Shown one piece after another: positions 17,774-27,319 of a stretch of DNA of 64,000 bases. Made by a program: the position numbers and the translations under genes. Source of the DNA: Arthrobacter stackebrandtii (GTDB taxonomy: Bacteria; Actinomycetota; Actinomycetes; Actinomycetales; Micrococcaceae); assembly GCF_017876675.1 (NCBI RefSeq), contig NZ_JAGIOI010000001.1:1116001-1180000 (forward strand), given 5' to 3'. The notes beneath the pieces are model-generated. The model did no database searches. It had not been told where the DNA came from and saw only the letters and a program-made list of their open reading frames with translations. Position 1 is the stretch's first letter, and each line of letters opens with the position of its first letter.

Positions 17774-18547
17774 TCAGGCCTCCGCCGCCAGTTGTGCCAC
17801 GGCATGGCCGACGGCGGCCAGCACCGTTTCATCGGACAGCGTGCGGAAGTGTCCGGAGACGGGCAGTTCAATGTTGGCGGCACCGGCCAGGGCACTGCCC
17901 CCGGGAATGTGCGGATCAAATTCCGGGTAGATCGAGACAACCTTGTGGTTCAGGGCAGCCTGTTCCTGCAACGCCAGGAGCGCCCCGTCCGCGGGCGAAA
18001 AGTCGCGCATGGTCCGGGACATCAGATATCGGGCGTAGGGCGAGCCGGCAAACGGGGTGGCCACGGCCACCATCCCCAGCACCTCTACCCCGGCGGCGGG
18101 GGCTGGGAGGGGCGATCCGCCGTCGCGCGTCAGGTCGGTGCGGTGCAGCCGGACGCCTTTGGCACGGTCGGCGTCCAGCATGAGATGCTTGCCGATCAGC
18201 CCGCCCTTGCTGTGGGCCAGCAAAATGCACCGGGTGACGCCATGGCCGGCGTGCAGCGCGGCGAGCCTGGCCGTGGCGAGTGCGGCGGAATCCGGCACGG
18301 GCAGGCGGTTGAAGCCAAGCGCCGGAACCGTGAAAACCCTGTACCCCAGGGCGCTCAGGCGGGCGGCGGCAGGATCCAGGAAGAACCATGATTCGTACAC
18401 GCCTGGCAGCAGCACGACGGCCGGCAAGGCGGGGTCGCCCTGTGCGTAGTGGGCCGGGGCCCCGCGGCGGAACACCGACTCGAGCTGGCGCCAGCCCGCG
18501 TACAGGTAGTCCAGCGACCACCAGCCCAGGCGCTTGAGCATCTTCAT
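17774..18547 (-). CDS. Alpha/beta hydrolase (lipase/esterase-like)
   Basis: 257-residue protein with an alpha/beta hydrolase fold. VVLLPGVYESWFFLDP forms the oxyanion region and LLAHSKGGLIG gives the nucleophile serine (AHSKGG variant of GxSxG). A late GHFRTL segment holds the likely histidine, and VVSIYPEFDPHIP may hold the acid. No signal peptide. It overlaps the neighbouring hydrolase gene by 4 bp, so the two are co-expressed. The substrate is unknown. Confidence 0.82.
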   Translation of the reverse strand: MKMLKRLGWWSLDYLYAGWRQLESVFRRGAPAHYAQGDPALPAVVLLPGVYESWFFLDPAAARLSALGYRVFTVPALGFNRLPVPDSAALATARLAALHAGHGVTRCILLAHSKGGLIGKHLMLDADRAKGVRLHRTDLTRDGGSPLPAPAAGVEVLGMVAVATPFAGSPYARYLMSRTMRDFSPADGALLALQEQAALNHKVVSIYPEFDPHIPGGSALAGAANIELPVSGHFRTLSDETVLAAVGHAVAQLAAEA

Positions 18548-19281
18548 GCGGCGCCCACATGGGCCAGGATGTATTCGGCAACGCAGTGCCCGTCCTTGAC
18601 CATGGTCTCGTGGCCGCGCCCGGCGACCTCCACCATGGTTGCGTTCGGGATCATCGCCGTGACCCCCTCAACCCAGCCGTGCGGGCAGACGCGGTCCCGG
18701 CCGCCGCGGATCACAAGCGTCTGGGCCTGGATGCGCGGCAGCGTGTCCTCGATGCTGTGCTCCATCATGCTGTGCAGCTTCTTGATGAACCAGCGAGGAC
18801 CGGTTTTCGCATAGTTCCGCACGCCGACGGCAACGACCTTGGGGCTTTCGCCGAACAGGTCCTGCGCCATGCGCCAGGCTTGTTTGCCGATGGTGCGTTC
18901 ATGGCTGTTGACCGTGGGTGCCACCAGCACCAGCTCCGGGAACAGGTCCGGGCGCTGGGCTGCAGCCTCGGCCACCACCTGGGTGCCCATGGAATGGCCC
19001 ACCAGGATGGGCCGGTCCAGCTGTTCGGCCCGCACAAAGTCTATTAACAGCGCCCCCATTTGGGCCATGGTGAGTGCCTGTTCGGGTTCGCGTGCGTCGC
19101 CAAAACCGGGCAGGTCAATGGCCACCACGCGGCCGTGGCCCTCCAGCGCTGTGCTGAGCTGCGCAAAATAGGAGATTCCCATGCCAATGCCGTGCACCAG
19201 CAGGAACGTCCGGGCCGCCACAGTGCCGGTGTCGGTCATGACGATCTCATGCTCACCGAAGACTACTTTGCGCACGCTCAT
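18544..19281 (-). CDS. Alpha/beta hydrolase
   Basis: 245-residue alpha/beta hydrolase with oxyanion-loop LLVHGIGMGISYFAQL, nucleophile VGHSMG, acid in RGGRDRVCP and histidine in GRGHETMV, so the full Ser-Asp-His triad is visible. Similar to small esterases and C-C hydrolases. First gene of the two-gene unit (ATGA overlap with the next). A GTGAAG site precedes the ATG. No clue to substrate. Confidence 0.85.
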   Translation of the reverse strand: MSVRKVVFGEHEIVMTDTGTVAARTFLLVHGIGMGISYFAQLSTALEGHGRVVAIDLPGFGDAREPEQALTMAQMGALLIDFVRAEQLDRPILVGHSMGTQVVAEAAAQRPDLFPELVLVAPTVNSHERTIGKQAWRMAQDLFGESPKVVAVGVRNYAKTGPRWFIKKLHSMMEHSIEDTLPRIQAQTLVIRGGRDRVCPHGWVEGVTAMIPNATMVEVAGRGHETMVKDGHCVAEYILAHVGAA

Positions 19282-19358
19282 GCTTCACAGTATCGCCGAG
19301 TTTCGCCAACCCGGGTGAGACGGGCGCCCGGGTAGTTCACCAGGGCGACCGGCAATGG

Positions 19359-20090
19359 TCAGTCAACTTCGACGAAGAGCCTGATTTTGGTGCGGATGCC
19401 GTCGAAGTGGCGGCTGAGGAGTTCGGCAGCGGCCGCGGCGTCCTTGGCTGAGACTGCGTTGTAGATGTCTCGGTGTTCGGCCGCCGTGTTGACCAGGTTC
19501 ACGCTGTCCGTGCCGATCTCAACATGGATCTTTCGGTAGACCTTCCAGAACACGCTCATGAGGTTCATGAGCAGGTCGTTGCCAAGCGGCTCAAACAGCA
19601 GGCGGTGGAACTCTGCGTCGGCTTCGGAAAATTGTTCACCGCTGGCGGCGAGTGTCTCCATCTTCACCACGGCTGCTTCAATCTCCACCAGGTGTTCCGG
19701 GCTGACCACGCTGATGCACCCTCCGATGAGGCCCGATTCGAGAGCCTGGCGGATGTCAACGAGCTGCAGCGCCTCAAGACCTTCGTGGCGCAGTGACAGG
19801 CGCCCCCGGAAGGTCAGCCCGTCCGCCAGGGCATCAAAGTTGCTGGGTGCCACAAACATGCCGAACCCATGACGGATCTCAATGACGCCCAGCGCCTGCA
19901 GGACTTTCAACGATTCGCGCAGGGTGTTGCGGCCAACGCCGAGAACTTCACACAGTTCGCTCTCGGTGGGCATGGGGTCCCCGGCATCGAGGTCCCGCTC
20001 GAGGATGAGTTCCATGATGTCTGCCTGAAGCGCACGAAGCCGTGCCTGGGCACTGAACCTGGCCTTCGGCACTGCGGTTGAAATGGACAA
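19359..20090 (-). CDS. GntR-family transcription regulator, FadR subfamily
   Basis: 243-residue repressor: an N-terminal winged helix with TESELCEVLGVGRNTLRESL (about residues 42-61) and a C-terminal FCD domain with likely metal ligands in DAEFHRLLF and AAEHRDIYN. It is divergent from the sialic-acid transporter operon, with a 433-bp spacer holding several near-copies of ACATCSGATGT, so it probably represses that operon and itself. Because identical sites control the fucose genes, it may also act there, or a close paralogue outside the window may do so. The ligand is unknown; NanR-like by context. Confidence 0.88.
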   Translation of the reverse strand: MSISTAVPKARFSAQARLRALQADIMELILERDLDAGDPMPTESELCEVLGVGRNTLRESLKVLQALGVIEIRHGFGMFVAPSNFDALADGLTFRGRLSLRHEGLEALQLVDIRQALESGLIGGCISVVSPEHLVEIEAAVVKMETLAASGEQFSEADAEFHRLLFEPLGNDLLMNLMSVFWKVYRKIHVEIGTDSVNLVNTAAEHRDIYNAVSAKDAAAAAELLSRHFDGIRTKIRLFVEVD

Positions 20091-20254
20091 CTAAACTCCT
20101 CAGTTAGATAGGTGCTGCACGGTCCACACAGATTTTCACTTCAATGGCGAAATCAGGCGAACCGTCCCCGAGTACCATTGTTTCCAAGGCACGTGATCAC
20201 CGCGGCTCGTGAGCCGGGCACCCGCAAGGGCGCCAAGGTGACCTAAGACATACA

Positions 20255-20495
20255 ATATCGGATGTCCGACGTCTTGCCTATCCCCGCCACGCAGAGGGCC
20301 CCCGCCAGGCTTCACCACCCATTCGGGGAGGCTTGACCCGCGGACCCCTTCCGGAACCGGCGTCGCAACCGCCGTCGCGCCCTGGAACTCACGGACGCAG
20401 TCCGTGACCAAACCGAGACCACATTGCCACTTGACCTATCTTAGTGATGGCAATTACAGTTTCATCATAAGCATCGGACGTCCTACATCCGATAA
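20255..20495 (+). promoter_or_regulatory. Sialic-acid operon control region with GntR operators
   Basis: Within the gene-free spacer 20091-20523: ATATCGGATGT at 20255-20265 (10 of 11 matches), GCATCGGACGT at 20471-20481 and ACATCCGATAA at 20485-20495 (9 of 11 each). A plausible promoter TTGACC (20431-20436) with TACAGT (20455-20460), 18 bp apart, would start transcription near 20467, right before the last two sites, where a bound repressor would block it. The rest of the spacer shows nothing else clear. Confidence 0.6.
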
Positions 20496-20523
20496 CTAAT
20501 AAACGAAATGGTGAGTCCACAGA

Positions 20524-22143
20524 ATGAGCAATACTCTTCAGAACCTACCTGCGACACCGGCGTCGCGTCGCACCTTCCTCAAGGCCGCTGGCGTCCTTGG
20601 TGCTGCAACAGCTTTCACCGCCACCCTGGCCGCCTGTGGCTCCAGTGATTCCAAGCCGGAGACCTCTGGCCCCGCGGGCGCAATCAACAAGGATGGCAGC
20701 ATCGAAGCTGGCATCTCCTACTCGCTGTCAACTGGTTTTGACCCGATGAGCTCCTCGGGCGCAACCCCGATGGCAGCCAACCTGCACATCTTCGAAGGCC
20801 TGGTGGAACTTCACCCGGCAACGCGTGAGCCCTACAACGCCCTCGCCAAGGAAGACCCCAAGCAGATCGACGACCTCACCTGGCAGGTCACGATCCGCGA
20901 CGGCGCCAAGTTCCACGACGGCACCCCCGTCACCACCGAGGACGTTGCCTACTCCTTCGAGCGCGTGCTGGACCCGGCCAACGCCGCCCTGTTCGCACAG
21001 TTCATCTTCTTCATCGACTCCGTCAAGGCCCTCGATGACAAGACGGTTGAGTTCAAGCTCAAGACCGCGTTCGCCGGCTTCGGCCCGCGCATCTCCGTGG
21101 TCAAGGTTGTTCCCAAGGCCATCGCCTCCAAGGACCAGAAGTCCTTCGACGCCAACCCCGTCGGCACCGGCCCGTACAAGTTCGTCTCCGCAGCCAAGGA
21201 CGACAAGATCGTCTTCGCCCGCAACGACGACTACAACGGCTCGAAGCCGGCACTGGCCAAGGACATGACCTGGTTCCTGCTCTCCGATGCATCGGCCCGC
21301 GTCACGGCCATGCAGTCCGGCCGCGTCCAGGCCATCGAGGACGTCCCGTACCTGGACGTCGATGCCCTGAAGTCCAAGGTTGACGTTGAGTCCGTGCAGT
21401 CCTTCGGTCTCATGTTCCTCATGTTCAACCTGTCCAAGGCCCCCTTCGACAAGAAGGAAGTCCGCCAGGCACTGCACTACGCCATCGACAAGGACGCCCT
21501 CATCAAGACCGCCCTCCTGGGCAACGCCGCGGCCGCCACGTCCTACTTCCAGGATGGCGGCGCCAACTACCAGAAGGCTTCCACGGTTTACACCTACGAC
21601 GCCGAGAAGGCCAAGTCGCTGCTCGCTGACGCCGGCGTTTCGGGCCTGAAGCTGACCCTGACCAGCACGGACACCGCCTGGGTCAAGGACGTCACCCCGC
21701 TCATCAAGTCCAACTGGGATGCGATCGGCGTGCAGACCACGCTGGAGCCCCTGGCCTCCGCAGCCGTCTACGCTCCTGACAAGGTTGGCGGACTGAACTA
21801 CGACGTCCTGGCAGCCCCCGGCGACCCGTCGGTGTTCGGCAACGACGCAGACATCCTGCTGAGCTGGTTCTACCGCGGCGACACCTGGGCCAAGAACCGC
21901 TTCGCATGGAGCGACTCGGCAGAGTACAAGGAAGTCCAGACCAAGCTCGATGCAGCCCTGGCCGCTTCCGAGGCCGACGCCAAGAAGCTCTACAGCGAGA
22001 TCATCAACATCGTGGCCGAGCAGGCTCCGCTGTACCCGATCTTCCACCGCAAGCTGCCCACCGCCTGGAACCCGAAGGAACTTGACGGCTTCACGCCGCT
22101 GCCCACCACGGGCATCTCCTTCATCGGAGTCGGGCGCGTCTAG
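20524..22143 (+). CDS. Peptide-type ABC transporter substrate-binding lipoprotein (family 5)
   Basis: Extracellular solute receptor, 539 aa, SBP_bac_5 family. The twin-arginine motif SRRTFLK (R15, R16) and lipobox LAAC with C38 show Tat export and lipid anchoring. Family blocks include [25 protein letters not shown] (shown in two parts: [11 protein letters not shown] and [14 protein letters not shown]) and later [12 protein letters not shown]. Although annotated classically as dipeptide receptors, such proteins can bind sialic acid (Sat-type systems), which fits the nan genes downstream. Binding specificity is inferred from context only. Confidence 0.9.
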   Translation: MSNTLQNLPATPASRRTFLKAAGVLGAATAFTATLAACGSSDSKPETSGPAGAINKDGSIEAGISYSLSTGFDPMSSSGATPMAANLHIFEGLVELHPATREPYNALAKEDPKQIDDLTWQVTIRDGAKFHDGTPVTTEDVAYSFERVLDPANAALFAQFIFFIDSVKALDDKTVEFKLKTAFAGFGPRISVVKVVPKAIASKDQKSFDANPVGTGPYKFVSAAKDDKIVFARNDDYNGSKPALAKDMTWFLLSDASARVTAMQSGRVQAIEDVPYLDVDALKSKVDVESVQSFGLMFLMFNLSKAPFDKKEVRQALHYAIDKDALIKTALLGNAAAATSYFQDGGANYQKASTVYTYDAEKAKSLLADAGVSGLKLTLTSTDTAWVKDVTPLIKSNWDAIGVQTTLEPLASAAVYAPDKVGGLNYDVLAAPGDPSVFGNDADILLSWFYRGDTWAKNRFAWSDSAEYKEVQTKLDAALAASEADAKKLYSEIINIVAEQAPLYPIFHRKLPTAWNPKELDGFTPLPTTGISFIGVGRV

Positions 22144-22164
22144 CAACACCGTTTCACACAGACC

Positions 22165-22201
22165 GGAGGGGCTGTGGCCTACCACTGGCCACGGCCCCTC
22201 C
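22165..22201 (+). terminator. Intercistronic stem-loop between receptor and permease genes
   Basis: Arms 22165-22179 and 22187-22201 pair over 15 bp with one wobble and a 7-nt loop. It has no T-tract. Hairpins here in ABC importers usually attenuate transcription or protect the receptor mRNA 3' end, giving more receptor than membrane parts. Confidence 0.6.
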
Positions 22202-22278
22202 GCTCTGACACCATCTTTCCTATGACGCAGCGCACAGTCCCCGCTGGCGCCTGCAAAATAGAACCGGAGTAAAGTACA

Positions 22279-23235
22279 TTGGCAAACTTTTTGCGACTGC
22301 TGGGACGCCGGCTCGCAGCCCTACCGTTGATGATCCTGGGTGTAACCCTGCTCGTCTTCGTGGTGCTGCAGTTCGCTCCTGGTGACCGTGCCGTTGCAGC
22401 CCTGGGCGAAGGTGCCTCACAGCAGGCCCTCGAACAGTACCGCGAGGCAAACGGTCTCAACGACCCCCTATTCATTCAATACTTCAACTACCTCGGCAAG
22501 CTGCTCACGGGTGACTTCGGCACGACACTGCCTCCGGCAAAGCCGATCACCGAGGTCATCGCCAGCGCCTTCCCCGTAACGTTGCAGTTGACCTTCCTCG
22601 GCGTCTTGATTGCAGTCGTCATCTCCCTGATCTTCGGCGTTCTTGCAGCCCTGTACCGCGACACCTGGGTTGACCAGGTCATCCGCATCTTCTCCGTTGC
22701 AGCCATCGCCACCCCGTCCTTCTGGCTGGGCATCCTGCTGATCCAGTGGTTTGCACTCGGGGACAACTCCTGGTTCCCCTCCGGCGGCCTGGCCGATCCC
22801 GATGAAGGGTTCGTGGGCTGGCTGCAGTCGATGACGCTGCCGGCCATCGCCCTGGCCATCCCGGTCTCCGCATCGCTGATCCGCGTTGTCCGCACCTCAA
22901 TGGTTGAGGAGCTGGACCGCGACTACGTGCGCACCGCGATCGGCAACGGCGTCCCGTACACCACAGTCGTTTCCAAAAACGTCCTCCGCAACGCCCTTGT
23001 CACCCCGGTGACCGTGCTGGGCCTGCGCATCGGCTACCTGCTGGGCGGCGCCGTCGTCATTGAAATGATCTTCTCCCTGCCCGGCATGGGCCAGCAGATC
23101 CTCAACGGCATCACCAACGTCGACACGAACCTGGTCCAGGGCGTTGTCCTCGTCATCGCCGTGACCTTCGTCATCGTGAACATCCTGGTGGACCTGCTCT
23201 ACCTGCTCATCAACCCCCGAATCAGGACGGTCTAA
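22279..23235 (+). CDS. Peptide-type ABC transporter permease (DppB-like)
   Basis: 318-residue permease of the DppB/OppB family with six membrane helices. The N-terminal LRLLGRRLAALPLMILGVTL is typical, and the EAA-type loop is in VSKNVLRNALVTPVTVLG. The start is a TTG at 22279 with GGAGTAAAG upstream; no ATG fits. Second gene of the transporter operon, 3 bp before the fused permease-ATPase gene. Confidence 0.9.
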   Translation: MANFLRLLGRRLAALPLMILGVTLLVFVVLQFAPGDRAVAALGEGASQQALEQYREANGLNDPLFIQYFNYLGKLLTGDFGTTLPPAKPITEVIASAFPVTLQLTFLGVLIAVVISLIFGVLAALYRDTWVDQVIRIFSVAAIATPSFWLGILLIQWFALGDNSWFPSGGLADPDEGFVGWLQSMTLPAIALAIPVSASLIRVVRTSMVEELDRDYVRTAIGNGVPYTTVVSKNVLRNALVTPVTVLGLRIGYLLGGAVVIEMIFSLPGMGQQILNGITNVDTNLVQGVVLVIAVTFVIVNILVDLLYLLINPRIRTV

Positions 23236-23238
23236 GTC

Positions 23239-25278
23239 ATGCGTAGCAAACTTGCCGAACGGCTCAGCGCGCCTGGCCTGCGCTTCAAGGCCCTGACACT
23301 GGGTTCCAAGCTGTCCCTGCTGTTCCTGGTCTTCATCACCCTCGTGGCGATCTTCGCCCCGCTCATCGCCCCGCACGACCCGCTGCAGACCGGCACCCCG
23401 GCCCAGCCGCCGAGCAGCGAGAACTGGTTCGGCACCGACCGCATCGGCCGCGACATCCTCTCCCGCCTCATGTACGGTGCCCAGGCATCGCTCATGATCG
23501 GCATCGGCGCCGTCGCCCTGGCCATCGTGCTCGGTGCAACCCTTGGCGCACTGGCCGCGACGTCCTCGAAGGGCGTCAACGAAGTCATCATGCGCATCAT
23601 GGACATCCTGATGGCGTTCCCGGGCATCGCCCTGGCCGCCGTGCTGCTGACCTCGTTCGGCAACTCGGTGCCCACCATCATCATCTCCATCGCCATCATC
23701 TACACCCCGCAGCTGGCCCGCGTGGTCCGCGCCAACGTGCTCTCCCAGTACGGCGAGGACTATGTCCGTGCCGAGCGTGTGATCGGTGCAGGCCGCGCCT
23801 ACATCATGGTCAAGCACATCGTGCGCAACACCGCCGCCCCCGTGCTGGTGTTCGCCACGGTCATGGTGGCTGACGCCATCATCCTGGAAGCCTCCCTGTC
23901 CTTCCTGGGCGCAGGCATCCAGGACCCCGACCCCAGCTGGGGCAACGTCATCTCCTACGGCCGAAACCTGGTCCTCTCGGGCGGCTGGTGGGCCACCACG
24001 TTCGCCGGCCTGGTCATCCTGATGACCGTGCTCTCGCTGAACATCCTGGCCGAAGGCCTCACCGACGCCATGGTGAACCCGCGCATCAAGCGCGCTGCGC
24101 CGGTGAAGGACGACGACGGTTCGGCAGCTGCCGCTCTCGAGCTCGCCAAGGCTGACGCGGCGGCACGCGCGGCGATTGAAGATCCCTTTGCGGCCCTGAA
24201 CGAAGAGCTGCTGCAGCTTCGGGCCGTGGAACTCTCCCGAGGAGACCGCCTCCCGCAGGTTCCGGAGACGGCCCGCGTGATCCTCGAGGTCAAGAACCTC
24301 TCGATCCGCTTCCCCGGCCGCTACGGCGACACCGCCATTGTGGACAACGTCTCCTTCAGCGTCCGCGAAGGCGAAACCATGGGCCTGGTGGGCGAGTCCG
24401 GCTGCGGCAAGTCCATCACCTCCCTCGCCGTCATGGGCCTGCTGCCCAAGACCGCCGAGATCACCGGCTCCATCACGTTCGACGGCAAGGAACTGCTGGA
24501 CCCCGCCACCAAGCACGCCTCCACGAAGGCCTATGAGGGCCTGCGCGGCGAGCAGATCGCCATGGTCTACCAGGATGCGCTGAGCTCGCTCAACCCGTCC
24601 ATGCTGATCAAGGACCAGATGCTGCAGCTGACCCGCCGCAACGGCCGCAAGACCCCGGCCGAGCTGCTGGAACTGGTGAAGCTGGATCCGGAGCGCACGC
24701 TCAAGAGCTACCCGCACGAGCTTTCCGGCGGCCAGCGCCAGCGCGTGCTGATCGCCATGGCCCTGTCCCGCTCGCCCAAGATCGTGGTGGCCGACGAGCC
24801 CACCACAGCCCTGGACGTCACGGTGCAAAAGCAGGTCGTGGACCTGCTGAACGAACTGCGCGAGCAGCTCGGCTTCGCCATGGTCTTCGTCAGCCACGAC
24901 CTTGCCCTTGTCGCCTCCCTGGCGCACAAGATCACCGTCATGTACGCCGGCCAGGTGGTGGAATCCGGCCAGGCTTCGGAGCTGCTGGCGCACCCCACCC
25001 ACGAATACACCCGTGGCCTGCTGGGCGCCGTGCTCTCCATCGAATCCGACGCCGTCCGGCTCCACCAGATCCCGGGCACGGTTCCCTCGCCCCGCGAGTT
25101 CGCCGTCGGCGACCGGTTTGCCAGCCGTTCACAACGTCCCGACGCCGACCCGAACCAGAAGCTGGCCTTTGTGCCGATCGTCCGGGACGGCGAGACCCTT
25201 GAACACTTCTGGGCAAGCCACAAGAAGGAAGATGCACTGGCGGTTTCCGCCGGGGCAGATACGGAAGGTGCCTCATGA
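23239..25278 (+). CDS. Fused ABC permease-ATPase (DppC-DppD type)
   Basis: 679-residue fusion. Residues 1-285 are a DppC-like permease with motif NWFGTDRIGRDILSR and six helices. Residues 286-345 are an Ala/Glu-rich linker. Residues 346-620 are an ATPase with Walker A GESGCGKS at 385-392, signature LSGGQRQRV near 495, Walker B IVVADEPTTALD and the oligopeptide C-terminal extension. Such fusions occur in actinobacterial peptide-type importers and keep a 1:1 permease:ATPase ratio. The 3' end overlaps the next ATPase gene by 4 bp. Confidence 0.92.
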   Translation: MRSKLAERLSAPGLRFKALTLGSKLSLLFLVFITLVAIFAPLIAPHDPLQTGTPAQPPSSENWFGTDRIGRDILSRLMYGAQASLMIGIGAVALAIVLGATLGALAATSSKGVNEVIMRIMDILMAFPGIALAAVLLTSFGNSVPTIIISIAIIYTPQLARVVRANVLSQYGEDYVRAERVIGAGRAYIMVKHIVRNTAAPVLVFATVMVADAIILEASLSFLGAGIQDPDPSWGNVISYGRNLVLSGGWWATTFAGLVILMTVLSLNILAEGLTDAMVNPRIKRAAPVKDDDGSAAAALELAKADAAARAAIEDPFAALNEELLQLRAVELSRGDRLPQVPETARVILEVKNLSIRFPGRYGDTAIVDNVSFSVREGETMGLVGESGCGKSITSLAVMGLLPKTAEITGSITFDGKELLDPATKHASTKAYEGLRGEQIAMVYQDALSSLNPSMLIKDQMLQLTRRNGRKTPAELLELVKLDPERTLKSYPHELSGGQRQRVLIAMALSRSPKIVVADEPTTALDVTVQKQVVDLLNELREQLGFAMVFVSHDLALVASLAHKITVMYAGQVVESGQASELLAHPTHEYTRGLLGAVLSIESDAVRLHQIPGTVPSPREFAVGDRFASRSQRPDADPNQKLAFVPIVRDGETLEHFWASHKKEDALAVSAGADTEGAS

Positions 25279-26102
25279 GCAAGCATGCAACAGCTGAAGC
25301 CGGGACGGGCGCAACGCCCGTCATCGAGCTGAAGGACCTCCACGTCCACCACCGCACCCGCTCCGGCGGGCTGTTCAAGCCCAGCTACGTGAAGGCCGTC
25401 AACGGCGTGAACTTCTCCATCAGCCGCGGTGAAACCGTGGGCATCGTGGGCGAGTCCGGCTGTGGCAAGTCCACGCTGGCCTCCGTGCTGGTCGGCCTGC
25501 AGACCCCCACCTCCGGAGAGGTGCTGTTCCACGGCAAGCCGGCCATCAAGCGCAACGCAGCGATGCGCAAGGAGTTTGGCCGCTCGGTTGCGGTCGTTTT
25601 CCAGGATCCGTCCACCGCGTTGAACCCGCGCATGACCATCCAGGACATCCTCGTTGACCCGCTGGCCGTCCACGGCATTGGCAACAACGCCTCGCGCCTG
25701 GCCAAGGTCTCCGAACTGTTGTCGCTGGTCGGTCTGCCGCAGTCGGCAGCCGAGGTCACGCCGTCGCAGGTTTCCGGCGGACAGCGCCAGCGTGTGGCCA
25801 TTGCCCGCGCACTGGCACTGGACCCGGACATCATCGTGGCGGACGAGCCCACCTCGGCACTGGATGTTTCCGTCCGCGCACAGGTGCTCAACCTGCTCTC
25901 TGACCTGAAGAAGGAGCTGAACCTGGGCATGGTCTTCATCAGCCACGACATCCAGACGGTCCGCTACGTTTCAGACCGCATCGCCGTCATGTACTACGGG
26001 GAGATTGTGGAAGAAGGCTCGGCCGAGCAGATCTTCGACAACCCCTCGAACGACTACACGAAGAAGCTCCTCGGCGCCGCGCCGTCACTCCTTCACATCT
26101 AA
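25275..26102 (+). CDS. Peptide-type ABC transporter ATP-binding protein (DppF-like)
   Basis: 275-residue second ATPase of the importer: Walker A GESGCGKS near residue 60, Q-loop VFQDPSTALNPRM, signature VSGGQRQRV, Walker B IIVADEPTSALD and H-loop SHDIQTVRYV. DppF-like ATPases pair with DppD to form the heterodimeric motor. ATGA overlap with the upstream fusion gene. A GC-rich stem-loop (about 26106-26153) follows in the gap to the aldolase gene. Confidence 0.92.
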   Translation: MSKHATAEAGTGATPVIELKDLHVHHRTRSGGLFKPSYVKAVNGVNFSISRGETVGIVGESGCGKSTLASVLVGLQTPTSGEVLFHGKPAIKRNAAMRKEFGRSVAVVFQDPSTALNPRMTIQDILVDPLAVHGIGNNASRLAKVSELLSLVGLPQSAAEVTPSQVSGGQRQRVAIARALALDPDIIVADEPTSALDVSVRAQVLNLLSDLKKELNLGMVFISHDIQTVRYVSDRIAVMYYGEIVEEGSAEQIFDNPSNDYTKKLLGAAPSLLHI

Positions 26103-26254
26103 TGCCCGTGCCCTCCCGCCTTGGTGCTCCGCACCGGGGGCGGGTCCGGGCACGTGGACCCAACGAGCGGCGGGTATCAACATCTCCCGTTCGTCGAATG
26201 GGCCCGAAACACCCATAAATTTCCACCCATCAACACAATTTTGGAGCAATTAAC

Positions 26255-27184
26255 GTGACTACCGTCGCATCCCGTTTCCAGGGCGTCATCCCGCCCGTCT
26301 GCACCCCCCGCACCGCCGAGGGCGCCATTGATGTCCCCTCGCTGGAAAACCTCACCCGCCACCTGCTCGAAGGCGGCGTCACCGGCCTGTTCGTCAACGG
26401 CTCCTCCGGCGAAGTCACCCACATGACCAACGCAGAGCGCGACACCGTGCTGACCACCATTGCCGGCGTCAACGCCGGACAGGTCCCCCTGCTGGTTGGT
26501 GCCGTTGAGCAGACCACCAACCGCGTCGTTGAAGAAGCACAGCGCATGGTGTCCCTCGGTGCCGACGGCATCGTGGCCACCAGCCAGTACTACGCCATCA
26601 GCAACGCCGAGGAGACCGGCCGCCACATCCGCACCGTTGCAGCCTCGGTTGACGTGCCGCTGTTCGTCTACGACGTGCCGGTCCGCACCCACTTCAAGAT
26701 GCCCACCGACCTGCTGCTCGACCTCGGCCGCGAAGGCGTCATCGCCGGAGTCAAGGACTCCTCGGGCGACGACGTCTCCTTCCGCCAGCTGCTCATCGGC
26801 GCCAAGGACATCCCCAACTTCGACATCTTCACCGGCCACGAAGTGGTTGTTGACGGTGCACTGCTGGGCGGCGCACAGGGTGTCGTCCCGGGCCTGGGCA
26901 ACGTTGACCCCAAGGGCTACCGCCGCCTGTACGACGCCGCCGTTGCCGGCGACTGGGCCGGCGCCGCTGCCGAGCAGGACCGCCTGGCAGACGTCTTCAA
27001 CATCGTCTACACGCCCAAGGCCGGCCGGGTTTCCGGCAACGCCGCGGGCCTGGGCGCATTCAAGACCGCGCTGGTGCTCATGGGCATCATCAAGACCAAC
27101 GTCATGAGCGCCCCGATGCTGGCACTGGACGAGGACGAGACCGCAGCCATCAAGGTCGTCCTTGAGCGCACGGGCTTGATCTAG
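26255..27184 (+). CDS. nanA: N-acetylneuraminate lyase-like aldolase (DHDPS family)
   Basis: Class I aldolase of the DapA/NanA family, 309 aa, expected to cleave N-acetylneuraminate to N-acetylmannosamine and pyruvate. It has GSSGEVTHM for carboxylate binding, FVYDVP with the catalytic tyrosine, and GVKDSSGD with the Schiff-base lysine. Start is a GTG with GGAG 7-9 nt upstream. The sialate assignment rests mainly on the following ROK kinase and NanE-like epimerase; on sequence alone another keto-acid aldolase is possible. Confidence 0.82.
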   Translation: MTTVASRFQGVIPPVCTPRTAEGAIDVPSLENLTRHLLEGGVTGLFVNGSSGEVTHMTNAERDTVLTTIAGVNAGQVPLLVGAVEQTTNRVVEEAQRMVSLGADGIVATSQYYAISNAEETGRHIRTVAASVDVPLFVYDVPVRTHFKMPTDLLLDLGREGVIAGVKDSSGDDVSFRQLLIGAKDIPNFDIFTGHEVVVDGALLGGAQGVVPGLGNVDPKGYRRLYDAAVAGDWAGAAAEQDRLADVFNIVYTPKAGRVSGNAAGLGAFKTALVLMGIIKTNVMSAPMLALDEDETAAIKVVLERTGLI

Positions 27185-27196
27185 TCCCCACGCCCT

Positions 27197-27232
27197 CCCC
27201 AACCGAATCCGCTGGCGCGAATTCGGTTGGGG
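27197..27232 (+). terminator. Stem-loop after the aldolase gene
   Basis: Perfect 12-bp arms CCCCAACCGAAT (27197-27208) and ATTCGGTTGGGG (27221-27232). A second hairpin CGTGGGCC/GGCCCACG follows at 27243-27266. No T-tract, so read-through into the kinase gene is likely partial. Confidence 0.5.
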
Positions 27233-27319
27233 CCCTCGGGCGCGTGGGCCCAAATCGTGGCCCACGAACGATGCTGGGGCGCACGTGTTTTTGTTTGATT
27301 TGAATTTGAAGGATTCCTC

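Noticed and set aside
22897-25065. Long minus-strand open frame of 722 codons
   Set aside because: Antisense to the transporter permease and permease-ATPase fusion; low-complexity and without domain signal.
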